Assembly (NCBI GenBank): GCA_028706745.1
Contig: JAQTVM010000003.1
Span: 1-64,000, forward strand
Length of the DNA: 64,000 nt
From: Candidatus Nanoarchaeia archaeon
Lineage (GTDB): Archaea; Nanobdellota; Nanobdellia; SCGC-AAA011-G17; GW2011-AR17
Reading direction: 5' to 3'
A model generated the notes under the pieces. It did no database searches. It saw only the letters and a program-made list of their open reading frames with translations, and was not told the DNA's origin. The translations under genes and the position numbers were made by a program. Shown here piece by piece: positions 7,272 through 15,628 of this stretch. How positions within the stretch are numbered: position 1 is the stretch's first letter; every line of letters begins with the position of its first letter.

Positions 7272-7436
7272 ATGAAAATATCCAATGAACAAATAGAGGA
7301 TTTCCGCAATGAAAAGAAGCGATTCGAAAGTGCCCTGCGGCAGAGCGACCGCAAGGTGCGAAATGCAATGAAGGCAATAGAAGAGTCCAGCAAGGAATTT
7401 GAGAGAACCATGCTCAGAATCAGGAAAGCGCTTTAA
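7272..7436 (+). CDS. 54-residue helical microprotein (module copy 2)
   Basis: ATG at 7272 opens 54 codons ending with TAA at 7434-7436. The product (start MKISNEQIEDFRNEKK, end MLRIRKAL) is charged and helical throughout, with no cysteine and no hydrophobic segment. It follows the 2-TM gene by 5 nt, with GTGATAAA overlapping that stop. Its size, position and charge match the 42-residue gene at 2651-2779, supporting both. Function unknown. Confidence 0.65.
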   Translation: MKISNEQIEDFRNEKKRFESALRQSDRKVRNAMKAIEESSKEFERTMLRIRKAL

Positions 7437-7523
7437 AACAAGGCATTCCAGCCGCCTTTTTCTTCTCCATATAAATAACACAGACAGCAAACATTATAAG
7501 CATTACTATTCTAACTCTTATCT

Positions 7524-8945
7524 ATGGACTGGAAAGAGGTTGTGGATTATTATTCTAGGATAGAAATACAAAAGGCAATACTCCTGAGCGCAAAAGACAG
7601 GGAGGTCGCAGTAAGGGTTGGAGACTCATTTGCAAAAAGGCCTGACATTCTCCAGTTTCCCGGCGACGTGAAGGACTGGGCAAGAAAGGGTGCGACTTCA
7701 TTTCATATCTCCGAGGAGAGATGGAGAGACCCGCTTTCATTGGAAACAGGGCTTGTGAAAAAGCAAATGGATTCCCTGAGAATTGGATGGGACTTAGTTA
7801 TTGATATTGACTCGCCTTACTGGGATTTTGCAAAGCAGACAGCATCTTTTGTTGTTGAGCTTTTGAGGGACTTGCACAGCATAAGCTGCGTCGGAGTGAA
7901 GTTCTCAGGAAACAAGGGTTTTCACATCTCAGTTCCCTTCGAGGCTTTTCCGCAGGAGATAGACGGGATTGCAATAAAGGATTATTTCCCTGACGGATTG
8001 AAAAGAATTGCTTTTTACCTGCAGGACAGGATTGTGGAGCACTGGAAAACAAACCTGCTCAGTAAAATAAACCCAAAGGTGCTTATGCAGATAGTTGAGC
8101 AGGCGGGAAAGCAGATGTCTGACATAATGACTAACGGGGAAATAGATGTTCTTAAGTTCATAGAAATTGACACTGTCTTGATTTCAAGCAGGCACATGTT
8201 CAGGGCGCCTTATTCCCTGCACGAGAAGAGCGGGCTTGCGTCCATTCCGATAAATCCTGATGAAATAGTTTTCTTTGACAAGAGCAAGGCAAAGCCTGCC
8301 AATGTGAAGGCTGACATGAAGTTTATACTAAGGGACACTGCAAAGCCGAACGAGGCTTCTTCGCTGATAATGCAGGCATTTGACTGGTTCAAGAAATCAA
8401 AGAAGGAAGTCAGGCAGGAGGAAGACACAAAAACAAGGATTGAGAATTCAAAGTATGACAATGAGCTGCCTAAAGAGAAAATTCCTGAAGAATATTTTCC
8501 CCCGTGCATTAAGAAGATTCTTGAGGGAAAGCTGGATGACGGGAAAAAGAGGGCTTTATTCCTGGTATTGAAATTTCTTATACATACAGGCTGGAACTGG
8601 GCTGACATTGAGGCAAGGCTTGTTGAGTGGAACAAGACGCATTCAACTCCATTAAGGGACAATTACATTCAGGAGCAAATCACGTGGCACAAGAAGCAGA
8701 AAACAGTTGTTCTGCCGCCGAACTGCGACAAGCAGGAGTATTACAAGGAACTGCAGTTCTGCAGCCCATTGCCATTATGCTCAAAGATAAGGAATCCTGT
8801 GAATTTTGCGAAGATTAAGGCAAGCAGAAAGGATTACGGGCAGAAGAAGTGGGAAGAGAACAAGCCGAAGGCTGCTAAAACGAAAGCGCCTAAAAAGAAA
8901 TCAAAACTTGTAAAAGAAAAGTCCGCAGGGGACAGTTCCATATAA
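7524..8945 (+). CDS. priS: Single-chain DNA primase, PriS catalytic part fused to PriL Fe-S-like domain
   Basis: Makes primers for replication. The N-terminal ~270 residues are archaeal PriS: DIDSPYWDF (catalytic Asp94 and Asp96), SGNKGFHISVPF (about 128-139) and a third motif with D216, R227 and SLHEKSG. The C-terminal part from about 325 is like the PriL Fe-S domain: PPCIKKIL, then PPNCDKQ, FCS and LCSKIRNPVNF, giving four cysteines (328, 401, 413, 419) for a cluster. A Lys-rich tail ends it. This single-chain design is known from Nanoarchaeum and other DPANN. CATTATAAGC about 27 nt before the ATG suggests a leaderless mRNA. Confidence 0.9.
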   Translation: MDWKEVVDYYSRIEIQKAILLSAKDREVAVRVGDSFAKRPDILQFPGDVKDWARKGATSFHISEERWRDPLSLETGLVKKQMDSLRIGWDLVIDIDSPYWDFAKQTASFVVELLRDLHSISCVGVKFSGNKGFHISVPFEAFPQEIDGIAIKDYFPDGLKRIAFYLQDRIVEHWKTNLLSKINPKVLMQIVEQAGKQMSDIMTNGEIDVLKFIEIDTVLISSRHMFRAPYSLHEKSGLASIPINPDEIVFFDKSKAKPANVKADMKFILRDTAKPNEASSLIMQAFDWFKKSKKEVRQEEDTKTRIENSKYDNELPKEKIPEEYFPPCIKKILEGKLDDGKKRALFLVLKFLIHTGWNWADIEARLVEWNKTHSTPLRDNYIQEQITWHKKQKTVVLPPNCDKQEYYKELQFCSPLPLCSKIRNPVNFAKIKASRKDYGQKKWEENKPKAAKTKAPKKKSKLVKEKSAGDSSI

Positions 8946-8982
8946 CCCGGCAGAGATTTGACGACGGAAGACGAAAAGTGCC

Positions 8983-9008
8983 TTCCGGCGACATTGGAAA
9001 TTATGATG
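8983..9008 (+). repeat. TTCCGGCGACATTGGAAAT repeat
   Basis: Member of the short repeat family related to TTCCGTCGATGTTGGAAAT at 59831 and TTTCCGGCGAC at 3680. It lies in the 182-base gene-free spacer after the primase gene. Confidence 0.5.
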
Positions 9009-9064
9009 TAATCTGTGTTGTTTAATCTCTTTTTTTCGGCGAATAGACTCAGTTTTCCAATACC

Positions 9065-9084
9065 TGCCGGAAATCCTGCGGAAT
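9065..9084 (+). repeat. TGCCGGAAATCCTGCGGAA repeat
   Basis: Nineteen bases identical to 6776-6794. The part AAATCCTGCGGAAT also appears as its reverse complement at 20117-20130. It sits about 45 bases before the DUF1016 gene start. Confidence 0.65.
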
Positions 9085-9127
9085 TTGAGCCGAAGAGTTT
9101 ATGAACAAGTTATGATAAGCCCGTTTT

Positions 9128-10108
9128 ATGAAAAAAGAGGAATATAATGGGCTTGTAAAGGACATAGGGCTGCTGTTGGAGGAAGGAAGAAGAAAGGCTT
9201 TGCAGTCTGTAAATTCCATTATTGTACAAACTTACTGGCTAATAGGAAAGAGAATTGTTGACTTTGAGCAAGGCGGGAAACAAAGGGCGAAATATGGGCA
9301 AGTGCTGCTTAGACGTATTTCTGCTGATTTATGCCCTGCCTATGGAAGAGGCGTTAGCAGAAGCAATCTGCAGTATATGCGTATATTCTATTTAAGATAT
9401 CCAATTTGCCAGACACTGTCTGGCAAATTGAGCTGGAGCCATTATATAGAATTAGTCAGCATACAAAACAATGAGGAAAGGGCATTTTACGAGAAAGAAT
9501 GCATACAGGAATCATGGGGCACCAGGGATTTAAGAAGACAGATTGCATCACGATTATTCTATAGGCTGCCTGCCGCAAAAAAGGAAGGCGGATTCCTGAA
9601 ATTGGCTTCTGAAGGGCATAATGTTAGCAAAGCTGAAGACATTATAAAGAACCCTTATGTGCTTGAGTTCTTAAAACTGCCTTCTTCTTATTCTGAGAAG
9701 CAGCTGGAAAATAAGATAATTAATAATCTCCAGATGTTCCTTTTGGAATTAGGCAAGGGCTTTAGTTTTGTAGCAAGGCAGTTCAGGATGCAGATAGGCA
9801 GGAAGCAATTTTACGCTGATTTGGTATTTTATAACAAGATATTAAGGTGCTATGTCCTTATTGACCTGAAAATTAAAGGGGGCTATTCAGGCGCAGGACA
9901 AATGAACCTTTATCTCAATTACTTTAGGTCACATGTAAATTCAAGCGGTGACAATGAGCCTATTGGCATAATCATGTTCAGGGAGAATGAGAATATTGAA
10001 GTTAGGTATGCGTTTGGCGGCATAAGCAGCCGGATATTCACGTCAAAATACATGCTCAGCCTGCCTTCTGCTGAAGACCTGAGAAAAGCAGTGGAAGGGG
10101 TTGTTTAA
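9128..10108 (+). CDS. DUF1016/YhcG-family PD-(D/E)XK nuclease
   Basis: 326 residues with the two-domain YhcG plan: an N-terminal helical DUF1016_N part (QTYWLIGKRIVDFEQ, YGRGVSRSNLQYMR, LSWSHYIELVSI) and a C-terminal nuclease part (KQFYADLVFYN, then IDLKIKGGYSGAGQMNLYL, then PIGIIM). The usual ELK of the nuclease is DLK here. YhcG proteins are widespread bacterial accessory proteins linked to mobile elements and restriction systems; transfer from bacteria is likely. It stands alone. The stretch CAGACACTGTCTGGCAA near 9412 contains a small inverted repeat within the coding sequence. Confidence 0.88.
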   Translation: MKKEEYNGLVKDIGLLLEEGRRKALQSVNSIIVQTYWLIGKRIVDFEQGGKQRAKYGQVLLRRISADLCPAYGRGVSRSNLQYMRIFYLRYPICQTLSGKLSWSHYIELVSIQNNEERAFYEKECIQESWGTRDLRRQIASRLFYRLPAAKKEGGFLKLASEGHNVSKAEDIIKNPYVLEFLKLPSSYSEKQLENKIINNLQMFLLELGKGFSFVARQFRMQIGRKQFYADLVFYNKILRCYVLIDLKIKGGYSGAGQMNLYLNYFRSHVNSSGDNEPIGIIMFRENENIEVRYAFGGISSRIFTSKYMLSLPSAEDLRKAVEGVV

Positions 10109-10177
10109 GGCTCTTTATACATCTTATTGTCAAACCACTTGCCACGTTAGAATTTATGCCGCTAGGCTCGCCTTTCG

Positions 10178-13021
10178 CTAAAGTCCTTTATTTATCCTTT
10201 CCAATTCAAGAATTAACTTTAACTGCTCTTCTTCCAAAGGAGACATTGCTTTCTTCTTTTTCTTCTCAACAGGCTTCTCCTTGATTTTCTTTAATTCCAA
10301 GGCTCTCTTTGCCTCAACTTCCTGCCTTACAACTTCTGCTTCCCTTGCAAGCTTCTCCTTGAAGTGTTCTTTTGGCGCAGTCGGCTGCCTTTCCATTCCT
10401 ACAATCATAGACCTTAATTGATTCTGCAATTCCTCAAGCGAGTCAAGGCTCTTCCCGTGCATTGATTTTTTCCATTCTTTCTGCTTCTCAGCCCTGAGCT
10501 TCTCGTCAATTTTCTTTCTCTTCTCAAGCTCAAGCCTTCTCTTTTCTTCCTCTCTCTTAAGGAACTCGGCTTCCCTTTCCTTGATTGCCCTGTCGTGCCT
10601 TATCTGCTCCTGTATCTCTCTTCTCAGCCTTCTTTCGGCAATCTCCTCTTCCCTTCTTTTCTTGAATTCCGCAATCTCCGGCTTTGGCTGTTCCTTGAAT
10701 ATTGTGTCAATCTTTGCAATCTCAGGAGCTACCTGCTGCTGCTGTTTCTTTTTCTCAAGAGTTTCAAGCCTTTTCTTCTGCGCCTCAATCCTTCTTTCCC
10801 TTGCGATTGCCTCAAGCTCAAACTTCTGCCTTTGCTTGAACAATGAATCAATCTGCCTTAATGCAGCGCGCATATGGCTCTTTTCCTTTAATGTGTAAGT
10901 TTTTGCTTCCCTTTCCTTTCTTTCAGCCTCCAGCTTAAGCAATAATTCCTCTTCCCTGTCCAGCTCTTCCTGCTCCTGGAATTTCTCATGCACATCCCTC
11001 AGCACGCCTTTTATTTCCCTCTGCTCTCTTGCAATGCCTGCTTCCCTTTCCCTTGCTTTTCTCTGCTCTTCAAGGCTGTGCAGTAATTCTTCTTCCCTTT
11101 CAAGCTCTTCCTCTTCTGTAAGCTCTTTTTGTATCTCGGCAGCCATGTCCCTTGCTTCTGCCTGCGCTTCTTCCCTTTCCTTTACTTTTATTCCTGACTG
11201 CAGAAGCTCCTCTGCCTTTCTTCCCTGCTCTTCTGTCCTTTCTCTTTCTTCCTCCCTCTGCCTAATTCTTTCTTCTTCTTTTGTTCTTCTTTCGACATCA
11301 TCCTTCGCCTTTTCAGCAGCATCAAACAGGTTGTTCATGCGCTGTTCCATGACTTCCTTTTCCCTGCCGCTCAGGTTCACGTAGTCAAGCTTTATCTGTT
11401 CGTAAAGAGAATCATATGCGTCAAAGTCAGCGGCTGCAATAAGGTTCCACGCCCTGCTTATCTTTTCCTGTATCTTTCTTGAATAGTCAACCTGCTCTAT
11501 TGCAGGTGTTTGTTCAAGCATCTTCCCGATTTTTTCTATTGCATTCACTGTTTCAACAGTGGGTTTTGGCACAACAAGCTCTTCCTTTTCAACCTTCACT
11601 GCTTTTGTCGGTATCCTGCTAAAGAATTTCCTTGCAGAATCTTTCCATGCCTCAAACCTTTCAGCAATCGGCTTAAGGGCAGGCTCTTCCAGTTTTACAA
11701 CAGGCTCTTTTCTTGCTTTTTTGGCAGGCTTTTCCTCTTTTAATTCAGAAGCCCTTGCCTTAAGCATCTTCTTTGCTTTTTTCTCAGAAATCGCTTCAGG
11801 CCTGAACACGTTTTTCAGCTTTTCAAACAAGGGCTTGATTGAAGGCATTTCTTCTTTCTCTGCCTTTGCTGAAGGTTTTGGCGCCTCTAATTCTTTTTTC
11901 TGCTTTTCAGCAGGCGTTGCTTTTTTCCTCGCTGCTTTTTCCTTAATTGCCTCCTTGGCGGATGAGAAAGAAGCGACAAACCTTGCAAGCCACGGCTCGC
12001 GCTTTGGCATTTCCTTTAATCTCTGCAGTTCTTTTATAAAGTATTCAAGCTCTTTCTTGCTTTTCTCTCCGTAAACGCTTGAGAATATTGCCTTGTTTGC
12101 ATTCTTGTAAAACGCAATAAGCTGGGGATATACAGCTGCTTTCTCATTAGGCGCAAGCTGGACATACATCCTTAAAATCTGGTTATAAGTCCTTTTCATT
12201 GAGCTGACATTTCTTGAAAGTATTTCCTGCTCGTCCTCAAGAAGCCCCTCAATCTGCCTCTTCCTGCTCTCGCCTCCAAGGAATCCGACATACTGCTTTA
12301 CATTGTCAAGAATCTTCTTGTCCTGCTCAACAAGCCTTTCAACAACCCCCTTTGCAATCCTCTTCGGCTTCCAGCCTGTCTCAACATACTTGTGGACAAT
12401 TGACTTGAATTCCTTTAACAGCTCCTCTGCCTGCGCCTGCGTGATTTTCTTTCCGCTGAACTTCATTTCCGAGATTCTCTGCGCAAAATCAACAAGGTGC
12501 TTTTTCTTTTTTTCAAGAACGCTTACCATTTCCTCGTCAGTAAACTCGTATTGTATCTTCAGCAACGCCTTGAAGAAGTCCTTTATAATCGGAGAAAGCT
12601 CCTTGAATACGGCGTCAGCATCCTTTGTCTTCTCAAGCTTTTTTTCTATGCTGTTTATCTTCTCAACAAAAGGAGTCAAGTCCCTTGTTGCTTCTGACGG
12701 AGCTTCTTCCTTTTTTTCCTCTTTTTTTGTTTCCCCCTCTGCAGCCGCCTTTTCCTGTATCTGCTCTTTCAGTTTTTTAACGCCAATCTTAACCCCGAAG
12801 CCGGAAATGAACTTCCCTATATTGTAAAAGAAAAGCGCAATATACCTGAAATGCCTGAAAAGCCATTTAAGCATTATGACAATCCAGACAAGCACTATCA
12901 AAGCAAGCGGTATGAATATTATTGCAGGATAAGGCCTGCCTGCTATGTTAATGTCCAGGGCAAATGCAGGCAAAGCTAATATGGAAAGCATTATAGCAAA
13001 TAGCCCAAGCCTCTTTTTCAT
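10178..13021 (-). CDS. Giant membrane-anchored coiled-coil protein, unknown
   Basis: 947 residues: a signal-like first helix ending ALPAFA, a transmembrane helix at about 33-52 followed by basic residues (so the bulk is probably cytoplasmic), then more than 850 highly charged, mostly helical residues with Ala/Pro/Lys linkers. Between about 645 and 800 there are three imperfect repeats of about 45-48 residues built on EELxREEELLxxLE, then a REIxxxLR-type helix and FKEQ or FQEQ. TTTTTATATCC lies about 25 nt before the ATG. The layout suggests a structural tether or cytoskeleton-like role (inference). It may also be periplasmic-facing if the first helix is cleaved and the second reinterpreted. 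Confidence 0.75.
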   Translation of the reverse strand: MKKRLGLFAIMLSILALPAFALDINIAGRPYPAIIFIPLALIVLVWIVIMLKWLFRHFRYIALFFYNIGKFISGFGVKIGVKKLKEQIQEKAAAEGETKKEEKKEEAPSEATRDLTPFVEKINSIEKKLEKTKDADAVFKELSPIIKDFFKALLKIQYEFTDEEMVSVLEKKKKHLVDFAQRISEMKFSGKKITQAQAEELLKEFKSIVHKYVETGWKPKRIAKGVVERLVEQDKKILDNVKQYVGFLGGESRKRQIEGLLEDEQEILSRNVSSMKRTYNQILRMYVQLAPNEKAAVYPQLIAFYKNANKAIFSSVYGEKSKKELEYFIKELQRLKEMPKREPWLARFVASFSSAKEAIKEKAARKKATPAEKQKKELEAPKPSAKAEKEEMPSIKPLFEKLKNVFRPEAISEKKAKKMLKARASELKEEKPAKKARKEPVVKLEEPALKPIAERFEAWKDSARKFFSRIPTKAVKVEKEELVVPKPTVETVNAIEKIGKMLEQTPAIEQVDYSRKIQEKISRAWNLIAAADFDAYDSLYEQIKLDYVNLSGREKEVMEQRMNNLFDAAEKAKDDVERRTKEEERIRQREEERERTEEQGRKAEELLQSGIKVKEREEAQAEARDMAAEIQKELTEEEELEREEELLHSLEEQRKAREREAGIAREQREIKGVLRDVHEKFQEQEELDREEELLLKLEAERKEREAKTYTLKEKSHMRAALRQIDSLFKQRQKFELEAIARERRIEAQKKRLETLEKKKQQQQVAPEIAKIDTIFKEQPKPEIAEFKKRREEEIAERRLRREIQEQIRHDRAIKEREAEFLKREEEKRRLELEKRKKIDEKLRAEKQKEWKKSMHGKSLDSLEELQNQLRSMIVGMERQPTAPKEHFKEKLAREAEVVRQEVEAKRALELKKIKEKPVEKKKKKAMSPLEEEQLKLILELERINKGL

Positions 13022-13060
13022 AGCTTTAAAAGGGGTTTTTGGATATAAAAATGTATTTAT

Positions 13061-13135
13061 TAGTGGGTAGTTGGTAGTTTGCAGTACGGAAGTAGGTTAG
13101 GGGCAGTTTGCAGGTATTTGGTGGCAGAAAGGAGG
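13061..13135 (+). repeat. TAGTTGGTAGTTTGCAGT-type repeat tract
   Basis: Longest member of the degenerate G/T-rich repeat family, with several units (TAGTTGGTAGTTTGCAGTA, GGGCAGTTTGCAGG, TTGGTGGCAGAAAGGAGG). It fills most of the 154-base space upstream of the giant coiled-coil gene. Confidence 0.55.
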
Positions 13136-13175
13136 TTAGGGATTAATGATTCAATGTTAAGGCTTGGCGTTTGCC

Positions 13176-13529
13176 CTAAAACCCTGTCATTTCTTTCCAT
13201 TCTATTTTTTCCGTGCGCTTTGCTGCTGTAATCTTATCTGAAAAGTCGTCTATTCTATATTGTAATCTCGTATCGAAACGACATTCAATGTACCCATTCT
13301 TATTAATCAGGAACCATATTACCTGCTCATAATACTCAGGCAGGCACTCGACGCTGTACCCTTTGCCAAGATAATTTTCCCTATCTGCTTTTTTTCCAAT
13401 AAGACTTTTTGCAAATCTTATTGCTTTTATCAAGTCTTTCTCAAATTTTTCTTTTGAAACCTCTTTTCCCAAGAGAGTTTCTTCATGTTCGCCTTCACAC
13501 CAGTCATAGTATATTCTGTAGATATTCAT
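13176..13529 (-). CDS. Small acidic protein in AlbA_2 operon, unknown
   Basis: 117 residues, soluble, starting MNIYRIYYDWCEGEHEET and containing a LIKAIRFAKSLIG helix and a VIWFLINKNGYIE strand pair. No catalytic motif is visible. Its ATG lies 2 nt after the stop of the AlbA_2/ATPase gene, so the two are co-translated and probably act together. It could be a partner or target-sensing subunit (inference). I cannot name the family. Confidence 0.7.
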   Translation of the reverse strand: MNIYRIYYDWCEGEHEETLLGKEVSKEKFEKDLIKAIRFAKSLIGKKADRENYLGKGYSVECLPEYYEQVIWFLINKNGYIECRFDTRLQYRIDDFSDKITAAKRTEKIEWKEMTGF

Positions 13530-13531
13530 TT

Positions 13532-14890
13532 TTACCCCCCTTGTTTATTTACTTCCCAATGCCCGCCCCTGTCAGGGCCGATGCGCTTTAAGACGCCTTT
13601 TTCTTTTAATTTTTTCAATTGTTTTTGCACTGCCGAAGGATTTATATCCAATAAATCAGATAATTCAGCACGGCTTATCTTTTGATTTTGTGTGATTAAA
13701 TCAACTATCTGTTTTTCTCTTTCTGACCACTTTTCTGACCACTTTTCTGACCACTTTTCTTCCGAACTTGTATCAGGAGTAGCCTCAGGCTTGTAAAACA
13801 CAGATGTAAAGAAGCCGTCTGTGTTAAAAACAGGCTCTTTCAAACCGGCTTCCCTCATAGCATCCTTCATGCGCCTGATTCCAGTGCCTGCCCTTTCAAC
13901 CTTGTCCATGCGGGAAAACAAATCTGCTATAAGCTCGTTCCTGCGTAATGACATTGAGCCAAACTTCTCCTTAGGAAAGCCCTTAACAAGCCCGCCCGGG
14001 CTTACAATCTCAACCCTGTCATCATAGAACTCAACGCTGATGTTTGTCCCGCGGAAGCTATAGTCCCTGTGGATTATTGCATTTGTAACAGCCTCGCGAA
14101 GCGCTTCAAGCGGAATTTCGTATATGTCCTTCCTGTCTATTCCTTTTATCTCTGTCCTTATCTTGAGCTGCTTTTTTATGAAGAACATTGCAGAATTAAA
14201 CTGCGTCAAAAGGTCATCCTTTACGTCCATCCTGTCAAATATGTGCAGCCTTTCAAGCCCCTTGAAAGCAATGAGAGTCATTTGGCATTGGGGGATATGC
14301 CTGTAAACATCCTTTGCAAAAAACAATGCAGAGGCATTCTTGAATTCTTTTGAGTCAGCCACTTTCAGGCTTTCCAGCAATTCTATGATGGGAATTTTGC
14401 CTGCCTTAATCCCGGATTCCTTAAGAAAGGCGGCCACTTTTTCTTTGGAAATGTCAGATATTGAGAAATCCTTTAGCCGCTTTTCTTCGTATGGAATTGA
14501 TTCATTTTCCGCAAACATGGCTCTTATTTCCTCATTGCTCATCTTCTGCGTCACTGCATCGAGCCTTATGAAGAATCCTGAGCTGCAGCTGTAAGGCTTT
14601 CTTTTGCCTTCAGGCACTTCAACGGCAATAATATTATCTGCTTGGGAAACAGAAGCCTCTATTGAAGGCTGGCAGTTCCTTGCCAAAGTAAGAATCTGCG
14701 CCTTAAGCCCGTTTGTGAGCTTTTCTCCGATTATTGCCTTGTCATCTCTTACGCCAATAAGGATTGTGCCTCCTCTTGAATTTGAAAAAGCAACAATATC
14801 CTGGTCTATCTTCGGGCTGTATTTCTCCTTGAATTCTATAACCAGCCCTTCGCCTTCAGCTATCAGCAGATTGACTTCTTTCCTGTCCAT
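13532..14890 (-). CDS. Schlafen-type AlbA_2 domain protein with GHKL ATPase-like and wHTH parts
   Basis: The N-terminal part (about 1-110) is AlbA_2: VIEFKEKYSPKIDQDIVAFSN, then GGTILIGVRDD. The middle resembles HATPase_c_4 proteins: LREAVTNAIIHRDYSFRGTN, VEIVSPGG, then RNELIADLFSRM and GTGIRRM. A winged helix ends it. Just before that wing the peptide WSEK is repeated three times, encoded by tandem 12-base units. ATG at 14890 is chosen over the longer frame because TTTAATAT lies about 25 nt upstream. Such proteins are mostly transferred regulators, sometimes in defence loci. Confidence 0.87.
   Translation of the reverse strand: MDRKEVNLLIAEGEGLVIEFKEKYSPKIDQDIVAFSNSRGGTILIGVRDDKAIIGEKLTNGLKAQILTLARNCQPSIEASVSQADNIIAVEVPEGKRKPYSCSSGFFIRLDAVTQKMSNEEIRAMFAENESIPYEEKRLKDFSISDISKEKVAAFLKESGIKAGKIPIIELLESLKVADSKEFKNASALFFAKDVYRHIPQCQMTLIAFKGLERLHIFDRMDVKDDLLTQFNSAMFFIKKQLKIRTEIKGIDRKDIYEIPLEALREAVTNAIIHRDYSFRGTNISVEFYDDRVEIVSPGGLVKGFPKEKFGSMSLRRNELIADLFSRMDKVERAGTGIRRMKDAMREAGLKEPVFNTDGFFTSVFYKPEATPDTSSEEKWSEKWSEKWSEREKQIVDLITQNQKISRAELSDLLDINPSAVQKQLKKLKEKGVLKRIGPDRGGHWEVNKQGG
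13731..13762 (-). repeat. 12-bp tandem repeat in the AlbA_2 gene
   Basis: Three tandem near-identical copies of TCTGACCACTTT (plus strand), encoding WSEK repeats between the ATPase part and the wHTH. Copy number could vary between strains by slippage without breaking the frame. Confidence 0.75.
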
Positions 14891-14935
14891 GCAATTGCTG
14901 TTTCCTTTGCATATTAAAAGCCCTGCGCCTGCGGG

Positions 14936-15070
14936 TGGCAAGTGGTGGCGCATTCTTGCAAAGAATGGAACATTTTTCCGGAAACCCTATCACTTTTTCC
15001 GCTTTTCTCTCGGAGAGATACGCCCTGATTTTAAAGTTTTCAAAAAACCACTTGCCACCACTTGCCAACT
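14936..15070. mobile_element. MITE-like element A
   Basis: About 134 bp bounded by GGTGGCAAGTGGTGGCGC on the left and CCACTTGCCACCACTTGCC on the right, i.e. inverted ends. Its reverse complement aligns with 38753-38879 over most of the length: CAAGTGGTTT, then AAAACT and TAAAA, then TCCGAG, CGGAA, and near the far end TTTC-CGGAAAA and CCACTTGCCAC. It sits between the AlbA_2 operon and lspA and has an open frame across it on the minus strand, but no sign of a gene start. Confidence 0.55.
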
Positions 15071-15111
15071 CAAGCTAAACATATTTAAGCTTTCTAAACC
15101 TCCTTCTTTAC

Positions 15112-15585
15112 ATGAAAATGTATTACAAGAGCCACTTAAAGGCAATCATTGCAGTCATTGTCCTTGCTGCGCTTGACCAGCTTACGAAATACTTTTTTGC
15201 AGGCAAGACTTACATGGCATCCTGCATCGGAATCCAGTATGCCGAGAACACAGGCGCTGCTTTTGGAATACTTCAGGGCTGGAACCTGCCTTTAATCCTG
15301 ATAAGCATTGCAGTTCTTGCTTTCCTGGCTTATTTCTACTTCAAGGAAAGGCATAAGCTTGACAAGACTTACCGAGCAAAAGCGAAGGGAAGTTTCGAAC
15401 GCAGTGAGAAAACAGCTTTTATTTTGATATTTGCAGGAACATTGGGGAATTTGATAGACAGGGTTATGCTTGGCTACGTGAGAGACTTCATAGCAATAGG
15501 AAGCTGGCCTAACTTCAATGTGGCGGATAGTTTGAATGTCGTTGGTGTGTTGATATTAGTGTATGTGTTGGTGAAGAGGAAGTAG
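15112..15585 (+). CDS. lspA: Signal peptidase II (lipoprotein signal peptidase)
   Basis: Aspartyl protease of the membrane that cleaves lipoprotein signal peptides before the lipid-modified Cys. 157 residues with four hydrophobic helices and both catalytic motifs: GNLIDR and WPNFNVADS, plus the conserved LDQLTKYFF and AENTGAAFG segments. LspA is a bacterial family that is unusual in archaea, so transfer is likely. A hydrophilic insertion (about 88-100, RAKAKGSFERSEK) between helices 2 and 3 is encoded by a palindromic repeat element. CATATTTAAG about 27 nt before the ATG suggests leaderless transcription. Its likely substrate in this window is the lipobox cyclophilin at 4898. Confidence 0.93.
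   Translation: MKMYYKSHLKAIIAVIVLAALDQLTKYFFAGKTYMASCIGIQYAENTGAAFGILQGWNLPLILISIAVLAFLAYFYFKERHKLDKTYRAKAKGSFERSEKTAFILIFAGTLGNLIDRVMLGYVRDFIAIGSWPNFNVADSLNVVGVLILVYVLVKRK
15373..15414 (+). repeat. Palindromic element inside lspA (copy 2)
   Basis: Reads CGAGCAAAAGCGAAGG, then TTTCGAACGCAGTGAGAAA. It matches the reverse complement of 6299-6340. In lspA it encodes a loop between helices, away from the active site, so the insertion is tolerated. Confidence 0.6.
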
Positions 15586-15628
15586 AAGGAGGCAGGGCTG
15601 CGCCCTGAACCTGCCGTTAGACTTACTT

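Noticed and set aside
11559-12827. Plus-strand frames of 171 and 174 codons
   Set aside because: Antisense to the giant coiled-coil gene; the products are Ser/Phe-rich mirror images of a Lys/Glu-rich gene and lack starts with signals.
13731-13762. CRISPR-like array
   Set aside because: The 12-bp units have no spacers and lie in a reading frame; no other array-like direct repeats were seen.
14856-15068. Minus-strand 70-codon frame across MITE-like element A
   Set aside because: It overlaps the start of the AlbA_2 gene in another frame and coincides with the repeated element; no ribosome-binding site.
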